From: Verrucomicrobiota bacterium
GTDB lineage: Bacteria > Verrucomicrobiota > Verrucomicrobiia > Palsa-1439
Assembly (NCBI GenBank): GCA_003152315.1
Contig: PLZV01000023.1
Span: forward strand, 30,640-94,639
Length of the DNA stretch: 64,000 bases
Reading direction: 5' to 3'
Both the position numbers and the translations under genes were made by a program. The notes beneath the pieces were generated by a model that saw only the letters and a program-made list of their open reading frames with translations, made no database searches and was not told where the DNA came from. Below, piece after piece: positions 53,973 through 62,199 of this stretch (position 1 is the first letter of the stretch; every line of letters starts with the position of its first letter).

Positions 53973-54537
53973 TTGCCCGTGCAATTGATCCTTGTGAATA
54001 GAGGACGTGAGTTTTGCGATGTTCTTCGCGTGCAGTTCCGTGCTCATCCAGAGGTTGAGATTGTCTGTGGGCGATTTGAAGATCTGCCAGTATTTGATTG
54101 CGTCATCACCACCGGCAATTCGTTCGGTTTAATGGATGCGGGTATGGATTTGGCTGTGGTGCGTTACTTTGGAAGCCACGTCATGGAACGCATTCAAAAA
54201 CGGATTCTTGACGATTACCTTGGAGAGCAACCTGTTGGCATGCGTCATTGTGCCCACTGACCATGTGTCGCATCCGTTCGTAGCACACGCCCCGACCATG
54301 CGCGTGCCAATGAATATCCAGGGCACGGACCATGTTTACCTCGCCATGTGGGCGGCTCTTACTGCCGTCCACCGCCATAATCGTTCCGAATCCAGGCAGA
54401 TACAATCGGTCGCGTGTCCAGGGCTCGGTACGGGCACCGGGGGGATGGATTCTCTTGAGGCCGCACTACAGTTATGCCTGGCCTACGAACATCACCGGCG
54501 TGTACCGCAGTTCATCAACCCATCGTTCGCACAGTAG
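53973..54537 (+). pseudogene. Macro-domain protein, frameshifted
   Basis: The first frame (53973-54260) has the macro-domain core FDCVITTGNSFGLMDAGMDLAVVRYFG. At about 54240 the family sequence continues in another frame (CVIVPTDHVSHPFVAHAPTMR...MDSLEAALQLCLAYEHH) to 54537. The break looks like a 2-nt deletion (GGC A TGC where GGC ACN TGC is expected). Intact relatives bind or remove ADP-ribose. A sequencing error is possible. Confidence 0.7.
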
Positions 54538-54648
54538 GCGCCATGAGCGGGTATATTATGGCGGCAATTGGGGATTCAAGCACCCGCGAACAACCAACGT
54601 CTGAGGCAAGGACAGAAAGGGTCATGGGTTGCGGGGGACGGGACGGTC

Positions 54649-54686
54649 GGCGGGATACCTACACGACAGGCATCCCGCCCTACAAC
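54649..54686. repeat. Palindromic repeat family A, copy 1
   Basis: GGCGGGATACCTACACGACA followed by GGCATCCCGCCCTACAAC. GGCGGGAT pairs with ATCCCGCC. Close copies lie at 55145 and 63878. Confidence 0.85.
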
Positions 54687-54775
54687 AGCACGCCGCATCC
54701 ACGCATGCGCAGCCATCCAAGGGACAAAGAAAAAAAGAGCTTGCCATTGTATCGATTCGCGATATACTACGGGCG

Positions 54776-55495
54776 ATGAGACGGTTGAGGAAATCTACGG
54801 GGCGGATCATGAAGTTGCCGCCGGAGGTGCGGGAGGAGATCAATCGAAAGCTGGACTCTGCCTGGGAGTATCGGTCGATTCGGAAATGGCTTTTTGAGCA
54901 GGTGGCGGAGTGTGACGTGCCGGCGTTGGAGCTGGTGAAGGGGGATTCGTATTCGTTGGCGTGGTTGCGGGCGGCGAAGAGCACGGAGCATGCGTGGCAT
55001 CATTGTGAGTTGGCGTTGGGGAATTGGTTTCGAACGCATCACGAGGTGTGGCTTAAATTGCAGGTGCAGGGGAGTGAGTCGATGCGGTTGGTGAAGCGGG
55101 CGGGTCTGCTGACGCGGGAGGCGGTGGCGTGTACACAGGAAAGCGGCGGGATACCTACACAACAGGCATCCCGCCCTACAACAGCGGGGGGCGCGTCGAC
55201 TACAATCGAGGGCGGGAACGTGATGATGCGGTCGGTATTGATCGATGCGATCAGCACGATTCAGGGCGGCAGCAAAGATCCGAAGGACATCGCGCAGTTG
55301 GCGAATGCCTGGGCGCGGTTGAACCAGACGAACACGGAGGCGGAGAAGTTGCAGTTGAAGACGGAGAGTGCGGAGGAAATCGCGTTTGAGGCGCTGGGGA
55401 AAGAGATTCGCGGTATGCCGGAGACGAGGGAGCTGTTTAAGAAGCTACATGAGGTATTCAAGCGGGAGAAGGCGGCCCTTCCGCAGTCAAAGTGA
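54776..55495 (+). CDS. DUF3486-like (phage Gp27-type) helical protein carrying a palindromic repeat in frame
   Basis: The start at 54776 gives MRRLRKSTGRIMKLPPEVRE. The N-terminal part (LPPEVREEINRKLDSAWEYRSIRKWLFEQV cut here) resembles the DUF3486/Gp27 family of small terminase-associated phage proteins. The middle codes for ESGGIPTQQASRPTTA, which is the translated family-A repeat at 55145-55182. The C-terminus (AFEALGKEIRGMPETRELFKKLHEVFKREK) is helical. A truncated copy of this C-terminus lies directly downstream. Function is not established. Confidence 0.65.
   Translation: MRRLRKSTGRIMKLPPEVREEINRKLDSAWEYRSIRKWLFEQVAECDVPALELVKGDSYSLAWLRAAKSTEHAWHHCELALGNWFRTHHEVWLKLQVQGSESMRLVKRAGLLTREAVACTQESGGIPTQQASRPTTAGGASTTIEGGNVMMRSVLIDAISTIQGGSKDPKDIAQLANAWARLNQTNTEAEKLQLKTESAEEIAFEALGKEIRGMPETRELFKKLHEVFKREKAALPQSK
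55145..55182. repeat. Palindromic repeat family A, copy 2, inside a coding sequence
   Basis: GGCGGGATACCTACACAACA followed by GGCATCCCGCCCTACAAC lies inside the open frame of 54776-55495 without breaking it, and is translated as GGIPTQQASRPTT. Confidence 0.85.
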
Positions 55496-55506
55496 ATGTG
55501 GTCGGA

Positions 55507-55541
55507 GTCCCGCAATTCTGCGGGATGCCGCCAGTGCGGCA
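55507..55541. repeat. Palindromic repeat family B, copy 1
   Basis: GTCCCGCAATTCTGCGGGAT followed by GCCGCCAGTGCGGCA: two stems, TCCCGCA/TGCGGGA and GCCGC/GCGGC. It sits between the gene above and a truncated paralogue tail. Confidence 0.85.
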
Positions 55542-55739
55542 GATGCGCGTCAAGCGGCGTTCGATGAATTAGGGAAGGACGTTCGCGGCAATCCTGAGGC
55601 GTTGGAGTTGTTCTACAAGTTGCGTGAGGTGATGTCCCGTAATTCTACGGGATGCCGTCCCGTAATTCTACGAGGATGCTGCCAATGCAGCACGAGGGCG
55701 GCAGAGCGGGAGAAGAAGGTCTCTACAAAGTCGGGGTAG
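55542..55739 (+). pseudogene. Truncated paralogue tail of the 54776 gene with a repeat inside
   Basis: The frame QAAFDELGKDVRGNPEALELFYKLREVM matches AFEALGKEIRG...LFKKLHEVF of the upstream gene. A 70-bp family-B repeat (55634-55703) is then read through, and EREKKVSTKSG ends the frame where the parent has KREKAALPQSK. It starts immediately after a family-B repeat and has no start codon of its own. Confidence 0.7.
55634..55703. repeat. Palindromic repeat family B, long double copy
   Basis: Opens GTCCCGTAATTCTACGGGAT and continues with a second half-unit (GTCCCGTAATTCTACGAGGA), ending GAGGGCGGCA. An almost identical long form occurs at 57586. Confidence 0.85.
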
Positions 55740-55789
55740 ATTTGTGCTTTCCTAGCGGTTCCATAAGAGGTGTAATCAATATTCAAACC

Positions 55790-56368
55790 ATGTTTCTACT
55801 AGTCTCAGGGTCAGGGGGCGCCGGCAAATCTCACTCGATGCAATACCTACGACAATGGTACCCGGCGGTCAGCATTCGTGATTTAGATGAATATGGCGTC
55901 CCAGCGGGTAAAGCCGAAAGGCAAGAAAGGCTGGAGAAGTGGGTTCAGGAAGCGCTACGGCTCCAGAAACTTGGTGAGTCCCTCATTCTTGTCGGTCAAT
56001 CACCGTTTGGCGAGCTTTTGGCCTGTCCGTCCACGCCGGAACTGAACAGCGCGGGAGGTTGCCTGCTGGATTGTCACGATCACGTGAGAATCAGGCGCTT
56101 GAACCAGCGCGGTGACAACTGGGGGAGTATGGAGATGCTCAGTTGGGCCTGTTGGCATCGGATGCATGCGATTGACCCGCAGTGGCGACAGGATGTGATT
56201 CGCGATGGGTGCTGGGAAAAACTCTGTTGGGACCGATGGATCGGGTGGACGGCTGACGATCCTCGATGGAAGGTAAGAATCATTGATACATCCACTCTTT
56301 CCGGTGAAGAGGTGGCGAAACAGATTCACTCCATCGCCGCAGAAACCGTCACCAATCCTTTGCAATAG
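55790..56368 (+). CDS. P-loop NTPase / small kinase-like protein
   Basis: The start at 55790 puts the Walker A motif at the extreme N-terminus (MFLLVSGSGGAGKSHSMQYL). The body includes SIRDLDEYGVP (possible Asp pair) and ILVGQSPFGELLACP, CLLDCHDHVRIRRLNQRGDNW, matching the pattern of small adenylate-kinase-like or shikimate-kinase-fold proteins. At 192 residues it appears complete. The substrate is unknown. Confidence 0.75.
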   Translation: MFLLVSGSGGAGKSHSMQYLRQWYPAVSIRDLDEYGVPAGKAERQERLEKWVQEALRLQKLGESLILVGQSPFGELLACPSTPELNSAGGCLLDCHDHVRIRRLNQRGDNWGSMEMLSWACWHRMHAIDPQWRQDVIRDGCWEKLCWDRWIGWTADDPRWKVRIIDTSTLSGEEVAKQIHSIAAETVTNPLQ

Positions 56369-56400
56369 AAAATGCCGAAGAATGCGCTGAGAGGTGTGGT

Positions 56401-56844
56401 ATGAAGAAATCAAAAGTGATCAGTTTTGTTGCGACGCGGAAACCGGCGGAGGCGCGGAAGTTTTATGAGGAGACGTTGGGGTTGAAGTTTGTGAGCGATG
56501 ATCCGTTTGCGATTGTGTTTGATGTCCCGCAATTCTGCGGGATGCCGCCGCGGCATGCCATGGATATAATGTTAAGGGTGCAGAAGGTGAAGGAATTGGA
56601 ACCAGCGAGGCATACGGTGTTGGGGTGGGAGGTGGCGGATATTTCTGCGGAGGTGAAGAGGTTGAGTGGAAGTCCCGCAATGCTGCGGGATGCCGCCAGC
56701 GCGGCAAAGGGGGTTCGGTTTGAGCGTTTCGAGGGTATGGGCCAGGATGAGTTGGGGATTTGGAGTGCGCCGTCGGGGGCGAAGATTGCGTGGTTTAAGG
56801 ACCCGGACGGAAACACACTCTCCCTAACGCAGTTCCCATCCTGA
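56401..56844 (+). CDS. Glyoxalase/VOC-family protein with two palindromic repeats inside the coding frame
   Basis: The family core is clear: MKKSKVISFVATRKPAEARKF then YEETLGLKFVSDDPFAIVFDV, TVLGWEVADISAEVKRL, VRFERFEGMGQDELGIW and AWFKDPDGNTLSLTQF. Two stretches do not fit the family: PQFCGMPPRHAMD between IVFDV and IMLRVQ, and SPAMLRDAASAA between KRLSG and KGVRF. Both are translations of family-B repeats (56524-56555 and 56672-56706). Without them the length would be near 120-125 residues, normal for the family, instead of 147. Whether the protein still folds is unknown. Confidence 0.85.
   Translation: MKKSKVISFVATRKPAEARKFYEETLGLKFVSDDPFAIVFDVPQFCGMPPRHAMDIMLRVQKVKELEPARHTVLGWEVADISAEVKRLSGSPAMLRDAASAAKGVRFERFEGMGQDELGIWSAPSGAKIAWFKDPDGNTLSLTQFPS
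56524..56555. repeat. Palindromic repeat family B inside the VOC gene, first insertion
   Basis: GTCCCGCAATTCTGCGGGAT followed by GCCGCCGCGGCA, in frame, translated as VPQFCGMPPRH. Confidence 0.85.
56672..56706. repeat. Palindromic repeat family B inside the VOC gene, second insertion
   Basis: GTCCCGCAATGCTGCGGGAT followed by GCCGCCAGCGCGGCA, in frame, translated as SPAMLRDAASAA. Confidence 0.85.
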
Positions 56845-57218
56845 CGTAGTTCCCGTGATGATGAGCAATCCGAGAGTCCGGGCGGCTTTTCACAAATTCA
56901 GTATTTCATCTTTTCTGAATTCATGAATTGATAGATGGACACTGGAGGATTGCTTTAGTCGATCTATCGGACAGGCTGAGGACAAGGGAGAAGTAAAAAA
57001 GGTTGAAGGCGGAATTACGGACTGAGGATGGTGCGACTCGGCTTCGTGCGGTATAGTTTGATGATGAAGGTATCCTCCTTCGCTAAGGCTACGGCGGACG
57101 AGATTTCTGCTATTATTCACTATGAAATTGGAGGCAATCTCGTGATTGTGGTTGAAACAGATGTGGGACGTCCGCCGTCGCTAAAGCTATGGCGCGACGA
57201 GATGGCGCGATTGTTAAC
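56845..57218. other. Intergenic region with dispersed repeats
   Basis: It contains an ATTCAGTATTTC half-palindrome (56896), a CTTCGCTAAGGCTACGGCGG element at ~57078-57097 and a diverged direct copy near 57170-57200. Short frames translate to SFAKATADE, a known by-product of this repeat. No gene is supported. Confidence 0.6.
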
Positions 57219-57581
57219 ATGATTAAAATAGAAGCTGAGCCATCTCGGAACCTTTTGACGATGACGTATTGTGGGCACGTTGTGCCTAGTGATTTTGATC
57301 GGGCGATGGGAGATCTTCAGGCGGCGCTCGCGCATTTGCCACCTGGGTTCCGGTTGTTGACGGATCTGGGAGGGTTGGAGTCGATGGATTATGCCTGTGC
57401 GCCGTTGATTGATACGGTGATGGATCTGACCAACGCGCGAGGAGTGTCGGAGGTCATTAGAATAGTTCCTGATCCCCGTAAAGACATCGGGTTCCAAGTC
57501 ATGTCATATTTCCACTATGGCCCTGGTGTCAACATTGTCACTGTTGAGACGGTGGCGGAGGCAGAACGGGCATTGGGGTAG
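57219..57581 (+). CDS. Small STAS-like/unknown protein (120 residues)
   Basis: MIKIEAEPSRNLLTMTYCGH, then VVPSDFDRAMGDLQAAL, LLTDLGGLESMDYACAPLIDTVMDL and SYFHYGPGVNIVTVETVAEAERAL give an alternating beta-alpha pattern similar to SpoIIAA-like/STAS folds (strand, helix, LLTDL--L core). No catalytic motif is seen. A truncated copy of its C-terminus lies directly downstream behind a family-B repeat. Confidence 0.65.
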   Translation: MIKIEAEPSRNLLTMTYCGHVVPSDFDRAMGDLQAALAHLPPGFRLLTDLGGLESMDYACAPLIDTVMDLTNARGVSEVIRIVPDPRKDIGFQVMSYFHYGPGVNIVTVETVAEAERALG

Positions 57582-57585
57582 TCTC

Positions 57586-57655
57586 GTCCCGCAATTCTGC
57601 GGGATGCCGTCCCGTAATTTTACGAGGATGCTGCCAGTGCAGCACGAGGGCGGCA
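57586..57655. repeat. Palindromic repeat family B, second long double copy
   Basis: GTCCCGCAATTCTGCGGGAT followed by a half-unit (GTCCCGTAATTTTACGAGGA) and the GAGGGCGGCA end, as at 55634. It separates the 57219 gene from its truncated paralogue tail. Confidence 0.85.
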
Positions 57656-57784
57656 GTGCGGATCGTGCCTGATCCGAAGAAGGATATTGGGTTTAGGGTG
57701 ATGTCGTATTTCCATTATGCCGCGGATGTGGGGATTGTAACGGTTGAGACGATGGAAGAAGCGGAGCGGGCGCTGGCGGGGTGA
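57656..57784 (+). pseudogene. Truncated paralogue tail of the 57219 gene
   Basis: The frame VRIVPDPKKDIGFRVMSYFH followed by YAADVGIVTVETMEEAERALAG matches the C-terminal 40 residues of the upstream gene and stops at 57784. It begins exactly where the family-B repeat ends. A third, shorter remnant (GGCGGGGTGATTT-CTCCT) is seen at ~58195-58225. Confidence 0.8.
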
Positions 57785-58254
57785 TTTCTCCTGAATGTAT
57801 GGACCTGACCCGAGGCAGGCTCTTTTCATGAATTCAGTATTGCCGCGACAACTACATCGCGGCGTGTCGCGCAACTAGTGTTGCACTCCGCTTCAGAAAT
57901 TCAGTATTTCAGAAATACTGAATTTCAGCTTTTCTGAATTTGCAGAAAGATCGAGGGAGTAGTGGTGTGGGCGATTGGTGGAGAGGCGGATTAGGAGCGG
58001 GGCGGTTGATGGAGTGTGGGATCAGTAGCGGGGTGTATCAGTATCAGTTCGTAATGCTCACGCCCATTCGCATTACCCTGCGGGTTGCGACCTGGGCACT
58101 ACATGGTCGCGTCTCGTCAGACTCGGCTTCGAAACAACGCGAGGCGGTCGCGCAACTTCCCAAGTTGCTTGGCTCGCGGTGAAAACAGCGGCGGGGGCGT
58201 TGGCGGGGTGATTTTTCTCCTAAATGCATAATGAATAGACCTGACCTCAAGTCG
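57785..58254. other. Intergenic region with palindrome and remnants
   Basis: It contains a perfect 14-bp-arm palindrome (57897-57925, arm AAATTCAGTATTTC) with further ATTCAGTATT half copies at ~57832 and 57934, and a GCGAGGC-rich stretch at 58100-58180. The end near 58195-58245 repeats the 3' flank of the 57656 remnant. No gene is supported. Confidence 0.6.
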
Positions 58255-59166
58255 TTACGGCCAATCCTTGTCGACTGTTTTGCTCACCAGTTGCGCCCGT
58301 TTACGTTGTGCATCTTTCCATAAATTGTTTGCTGTTGTAGATGTCATGATTGCTAACTCGCGCCAATTTTGTTGCTGTCGTCGTTGGTTTGGATGCGCAG
58401 TACTGTTCCTCACAGTTCGCAGCAAATCCAAAAGGCTCTTTGTATCTTGATCGATGATACGCGATTTATCACTTTTCCAACGTAACCTGTAACAAATCTC
58501 TATCAGGTCCCTGAAATCTGCTTCGCTGGCTGGGCGAGTCTTTCCCTGATGCCGGAGAAACACCCCTTTGTGGCCGGCAAAGGCACGAAGCACTCCTTCC
58601 AAACCGCGTCCGGCAGCGAATATTCCGACTTCGTCAAATCCGACAGAAAATAGGTCACGCGCAAGCTTAAACTCTCGTAAAAGAAATTCGGGAAGAACCG
58701 AACCCTCAAGAAAAAGCTCGCTGTCTTCGCGAACATTATCGGAAAAGCCTTCTAATAGGTTATCGACAGCCAAGAGGAAGGCTTGAATCTCCTTCATCAG
58801 CGTACCGGCGTCTGCGTGATGCTGCCAGTCCTCGTGCAGCTTCTTCACGGCGATGAAATCGTCGGCGGACCGATCTCTAACCAGTCTTTCGTCAAGGAAA
58901 ATTAATTCTTCTCCAGAATTGGCAATTTCGAGCACGAGCGAGCGCGCTGGTGCGTATGTATTCATATCAGCAGACAGCGGCTGGTTGAGGCACTCCAATT
59001 TCCTTAGGTTCGCCAAGCCCAAAGTCATAGATTGTACCGCTGTTGCTATCCTTTGCACTTGTTCGAGACGTGTTTCTGATTGAACGATGTTTAGAAGAAG
59101 TTCGGGATCTCCCAACGGACTTACGCACTTCTTAAACTCATCATCCGATTTCCAAAGCCAGGTCAT
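58255..59166 (-). CDS. HEPN-motif protein coupled to restriction-modification gene
   Basis: This 303-residue protein begins inside the stop of the restriction-modification gene (ATGA overlap), so the two are translated together. Its C-terminal third holds FAAGRGLEGVLRAFAGHKG and LLRTVRNSTAHPN, the latter with the R-x4-H motif of HEPN domains (DUF4145-like), often a ribonuclease. The N-terminal ~190 residues are helical and unrecognised. It may be an effector or a control factor for the modification enzyme. No known restriction accessory family could be matched by eye. Confidence 0.75.
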   Translation of the reverse strand: MTWLWKSDDEFKKCVSPLGDPELLLNIVQSETRLEQVQRIATAVQSMTLGLANLRKLECLNQPLSADMNTYAPARSLVLEIANSGEELIFLDERLVRDRSADDFIAVKKLHEDWQHHADAGTLMKEIQAFLLAVDNLLEGFSDNVREDSELFLEGSVLPEFLLREFKLARDLFSVGFDEVGIFAAGRGLEGVLRAFAGHKGVFLRHQGKTRPASEADFRDLIEICYRLRWKSDKSRIIDQDTKSLLDLLRTVRNSTAHPNQRRQQQNWRELAIMTSTTANNLWKDAQRKRAQLVSKTVDKDWP

Positions 59167-62045
59167 ACGGAAGCCTTCTCTAAGATTGCAATTTCTTCTA
59201 CGCTTAACCCATAGATTTCGTAAACAAGCTGATCAATTTCTCGGCTTAGGTTCGTAAATCTATTCTCATAATACGTTTTGTCCTTCTCCAGTTTCGCACT
59301 AACGGCGTTCTTTTTCGCGGCAAGAATTTGTTCAACTTTTCCAATGATAGAATCGCGTTTGAGTCTTTCGGTTGCGTCTGAGAGATTGGGGACACGAATA
59401 GGAACTTGCGCCAAACTGAAGATAGTGACTTGAGGGAAGGAAGTTTTGAAATCAGCGAACATCGTACGCCAGAAGAAACCTGTTAGGCGCGAGTTAATAA
59501 TCCCAAGAAGATAGAGTTCTTCTTCAATAGTACCTGCCCGGACAGTAAACAGATTGCCGGTAACGGCCATTGGTTTTCGCACAATACTTGCCGTTGGCTC
59601 CTCGCAAATCTGCCGCACAACAAGTTTATGCTGTGCAAAATGCATGTCTTCGTCCCAGGATCCTCCCGCTCCCTCGGGCTTCTTGAAAAGAACAAACTCC
59701 GATGGACGAGCAATTTGGTAGCGATGAACATCACTGCCAGCAATAATCGGTACGTGATCGAGAGTTTGTTTGGTTTTGGCAAAATACTTATCCCTGTCGC
59801 CGGTGATTAGGCCACGGTTGAGCACCGCGACTTTTTCTAGTGGTGTAAATTCCGAACTGAGCCGTGAGATTAGCGCGCAGTTACTGTCATTCACGAGAAT
59901 ATTCCAGACCCGCCCCGGCAATGATGCGAATGCAGACTGCCGCGTTCCGGATTTGAAAACTGGAAGCGCAGCGAACTGGGGATCAAGTTCGCTAGTTGTT
60001 TTAATTTCTTGAGCGTCTCTATTTCGCTGGGAGACCTCTCTTCGAAACACAAGAACAGCGGTATGGACGTCCGCACCCGCAAAGACTCGGTCCCGGGCTA
60101 CAGCGATCTGTTCGATAGAACAACGGTCCATCAGCCAACCGCGAAGCGTTTCGGCGTAAACGTTATTTAGAATTGTTGTCGGAATTATGTAGCTCAGGTA
60201 ACCACCGTCTTTGAGAAGAGAAACAGCACGCTGCAAGAAGAGATGAAATAGATCGATTTTGAACTCTGCCGCAACATAGTGACTGCGCAGATAGGACAGT
60301 ATGCTTTCGGATGTGTTGTGTGGCTGCAACATCCGGTATGGCGGGTTACCTACGATTGCGTCGAAACCGCCGCGTTTGAGAATTTCAGGGAACGCATCCT
60401 CGAAGTTCATTGGACTGAGTCTTTGTTCTTCCTGACTCGGGAAAAGTTGGCCTTGCAGGACGTCCGCCCCGACAAGCGAATTGCCGCAAACTATATTTTT
60501 GTTAAGCGGTGGAAGAAGTGCCTGTTGTTCGAAATCTAGTAAGTACTGGTGCGCGCTGACGGTTGTCTCATCCTTTAGGAGCTTGAGGTACAGCGAGAGT
60601 TGGCAGACTTCGACAGCCTGAGCGTCAATATCGACGCCGTAAATGTTATTGAGCAGAATGCTGCGCTTTTTGCGGAGCGAGAGGTAAAGTTTGCCGTCGC
60701 GTTCGAGGCAATCACCCTTCTTCGCCTTACTGGGGTTCTGGTTGTAGTAGTTGCCATGATAGGTCAGCAGGAGGTCGTATACGCCAAGCAAGAACGAACC
60801 GCTGCCACAAGCGATGTCGGCGAAGCGCATACCAGCAATCTGGTCAGGAGTTTTGCCGTCAATAAGCTTGCCAACCGTGTTCTCCACGATGTAGCGGACG
60901 ATGTACTCCGGCGTGTAATAGACGCCTCCGGCTTTGCGGACTTCGGGTTTCTCCTCTACGCGAACGCGCTTGTCGGTGGCGACGATGACTTTGCCGAGGA
61001 AGCGTTCGTAGATTGAGCCCAGGATGTGAATCGGAATGGCATTGAAGTCGTATGGTGAGTTTACATGTGCAAGTTTCTCGCAAATATTTGCGAAAGCTAT
61101 GTCGTCGACGCGAAAGCCGGGCTTGTCAAGAACGGCATGGTCCTTGAAGACAATACCGTTGTAAATGCCATCAAGCCGGCGACTGGTGGCGATAAAGTCC
61201 TCCCACGCCGTGCCCTTGTCACCGAACTTGTCCACGAGCCGTTGCGCCTCGATTCCTTTATCTTCCAGGAAGCGTATGAATACTAGGCGGTCGAGGACAC
61301 GCTGGGTGGCTTCCGTAAGCTGCTCACTGTCGAGCTTCGGATTCTTGCTCTTGAATGCCTTAGCAAGATCAGTGCGGTATTCGTCCAGTTCCTTGAGGAA
61401 GGATTCGTCAATACTCTGCCAACCCCCGGCAAACAACCCGCGTTGCACAGCCTTGCCGCGCGGTTTCGGTAGTTCCTTGGCTCGCTTCTCCAATGAACCG
61501 TCTGCTACAGCTTCTCGGGAGAACAACCAGTATATTTCCTCGAACTTCTTGCGGTTGGTGTACTCGCTGTAGTGATACTTGGCGGCGTGGCGATTGAGGG
61601 CGGTATCTACGTCAGGTTTGTATCGGCAATCAAGTACGTGGAATTGCTCGAAGTCTGTAAGCACGGCCAGCGGTGTTTCGCTGTTCCAGCCGTAACGGAT
61701 CGTTTGAAAGTAGTTGTCCTTCGTGGCGATGTCGCCATGTGGTTTCTTCGCCTCGACGAAAAATCGAACGTCGCGGAAGTTTGGCTTAAGGTGGAAGGCA
61801 TAATCCGCACGGCGCTGTCCAGAGGCGGAAACGGACGGCTCGACTTTGACTTCCTGCTCGTACGGATTCGTTTGCTCGTCATGGTTCACATCCCAGCCGA
61901 GCGCGATAAAGAATTTGTCGATGAAGTCCTTGCGGACCTCGGCTTCCTGGTAGTTTGCCGAGAGATAGCGCTCTTCGTTAGCCTTGAACGTGGCGACGAG
62001 CTTCGCGACTTTTTGAAAGGCCAGATCGGATGCGCTGTCGGGCAT
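59163..62045 (-). CDS. Type IIG-like restriction-modification enzyme (single chain nuclease and N6-adenine methyltransferase)
   Basis: At 960 residues it has an N-terminal PD-(D/E)xK nuclease (GQRRADYAFHLKP...VRFFVEAKKP) at ~75-105, a helical linker, then an Eco57I-like methyltransferase: motif I FADIACGSGSFLLGVYDLL near 400-420, catalytic GNPPYRML near 560 and a C-terminal target-recognition part. One chain can cleave and methylate DNA, so no separate methyltransferase is needed. The stop overlaps the start of the HEPN-motif gene by four bases. All key motifs are intact. Confidence 0.92.
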   Translation of the reverse strand: MPDSASDLAFQKVAKLVATFKANEERYLSANYQEAEVRKDFIDKFFIALGWDVNHDEQTNPYEQEVKVEPSVSASGQRRADYAFHLKPNFRDVRFFVEAKKPHGDIATKDNYFQTIRYGWNSETPLAVLTDFEQFHVLDCRYKPDVDTALNRHAAKYHYSEYTNRKKFEEIYWLFSREAVADGSLEKRAKELPKPRGKAVQRGLFAGGWQSIDESFLKELDEYRTDLAKAFKSKNPKLDSEQLTEATQRVLDRLVFIRFLEDKGIEAQRLVDKFGDKGTAWEDFIATSRRLDGIYNGIVFKDHAVLDKPGFRVDDIAFANICEKLAHVNSPYDFNAIPIHILGSIYERFLGKVIVATDKRVRVEEKPEVRKAGGVYYTPEYIVRYIVENTVGKLIDGKTPDQIAGMRFADIACGSGSFLLGVYDLLLTYHGNYYNQNPSKAKKGDCLERDGKLYLSLRKKRSILLNNIYGVDIDAQAVEVCQLSLYLKLLKDETTVSAHQYLLDFEQQALLPPLNKNIVCGNSLVGADVLQGQLFPSQEEQRLSPMNFEDAFPEILKRGGFDAIVGNPPYRMLQPHNTSESILSYLRSHYVAAEFKIDLFHLFLQRAVSLLKDGGYLSYIIPTTILNNVYAETLRGWLMDRCSIEQIAVARDRVFAGADVHTAVLVFRREVSQRNRDAQEIKTTSELDPQFAALPVFKSGTRQSAFASLPGRVWNILVNDSNCALISRLSSEFTPLEKVAVLNRGLITGDRDKYFAKTKQTLDHVPIIAGSDVHRYQIARPSEFVLFKKPEGAGGSWDEDMHFAQHKLVVRQICEEPTASIVRKPMAVTGNLFTVRAGTIEEELYLLGIINSRLTGFFWRTMFADFKTSFPQVTIFSLAQVPIRVPNLSDATERLKRDSIIGKVEQILAAKKNAVSAKLEKDKTYYENRFTNLSREIDQLVYEIYGLSVEEIAILEKASV

Positions 62046-62199
62046 GGGGCGTCAGTGTAGCAGGGCTGGTGCGACGGGGCAAGGCGCGGCTGTTAGCGGT
62101 GGTACGTCAGTTTGACTTGTCGCAGCGGTTTCTCCGTGGTAAGCCTACCTTCTGTGAGACACTAGCCTTTCGGATAAGAGGCGCGTTCACGGAACCTAC

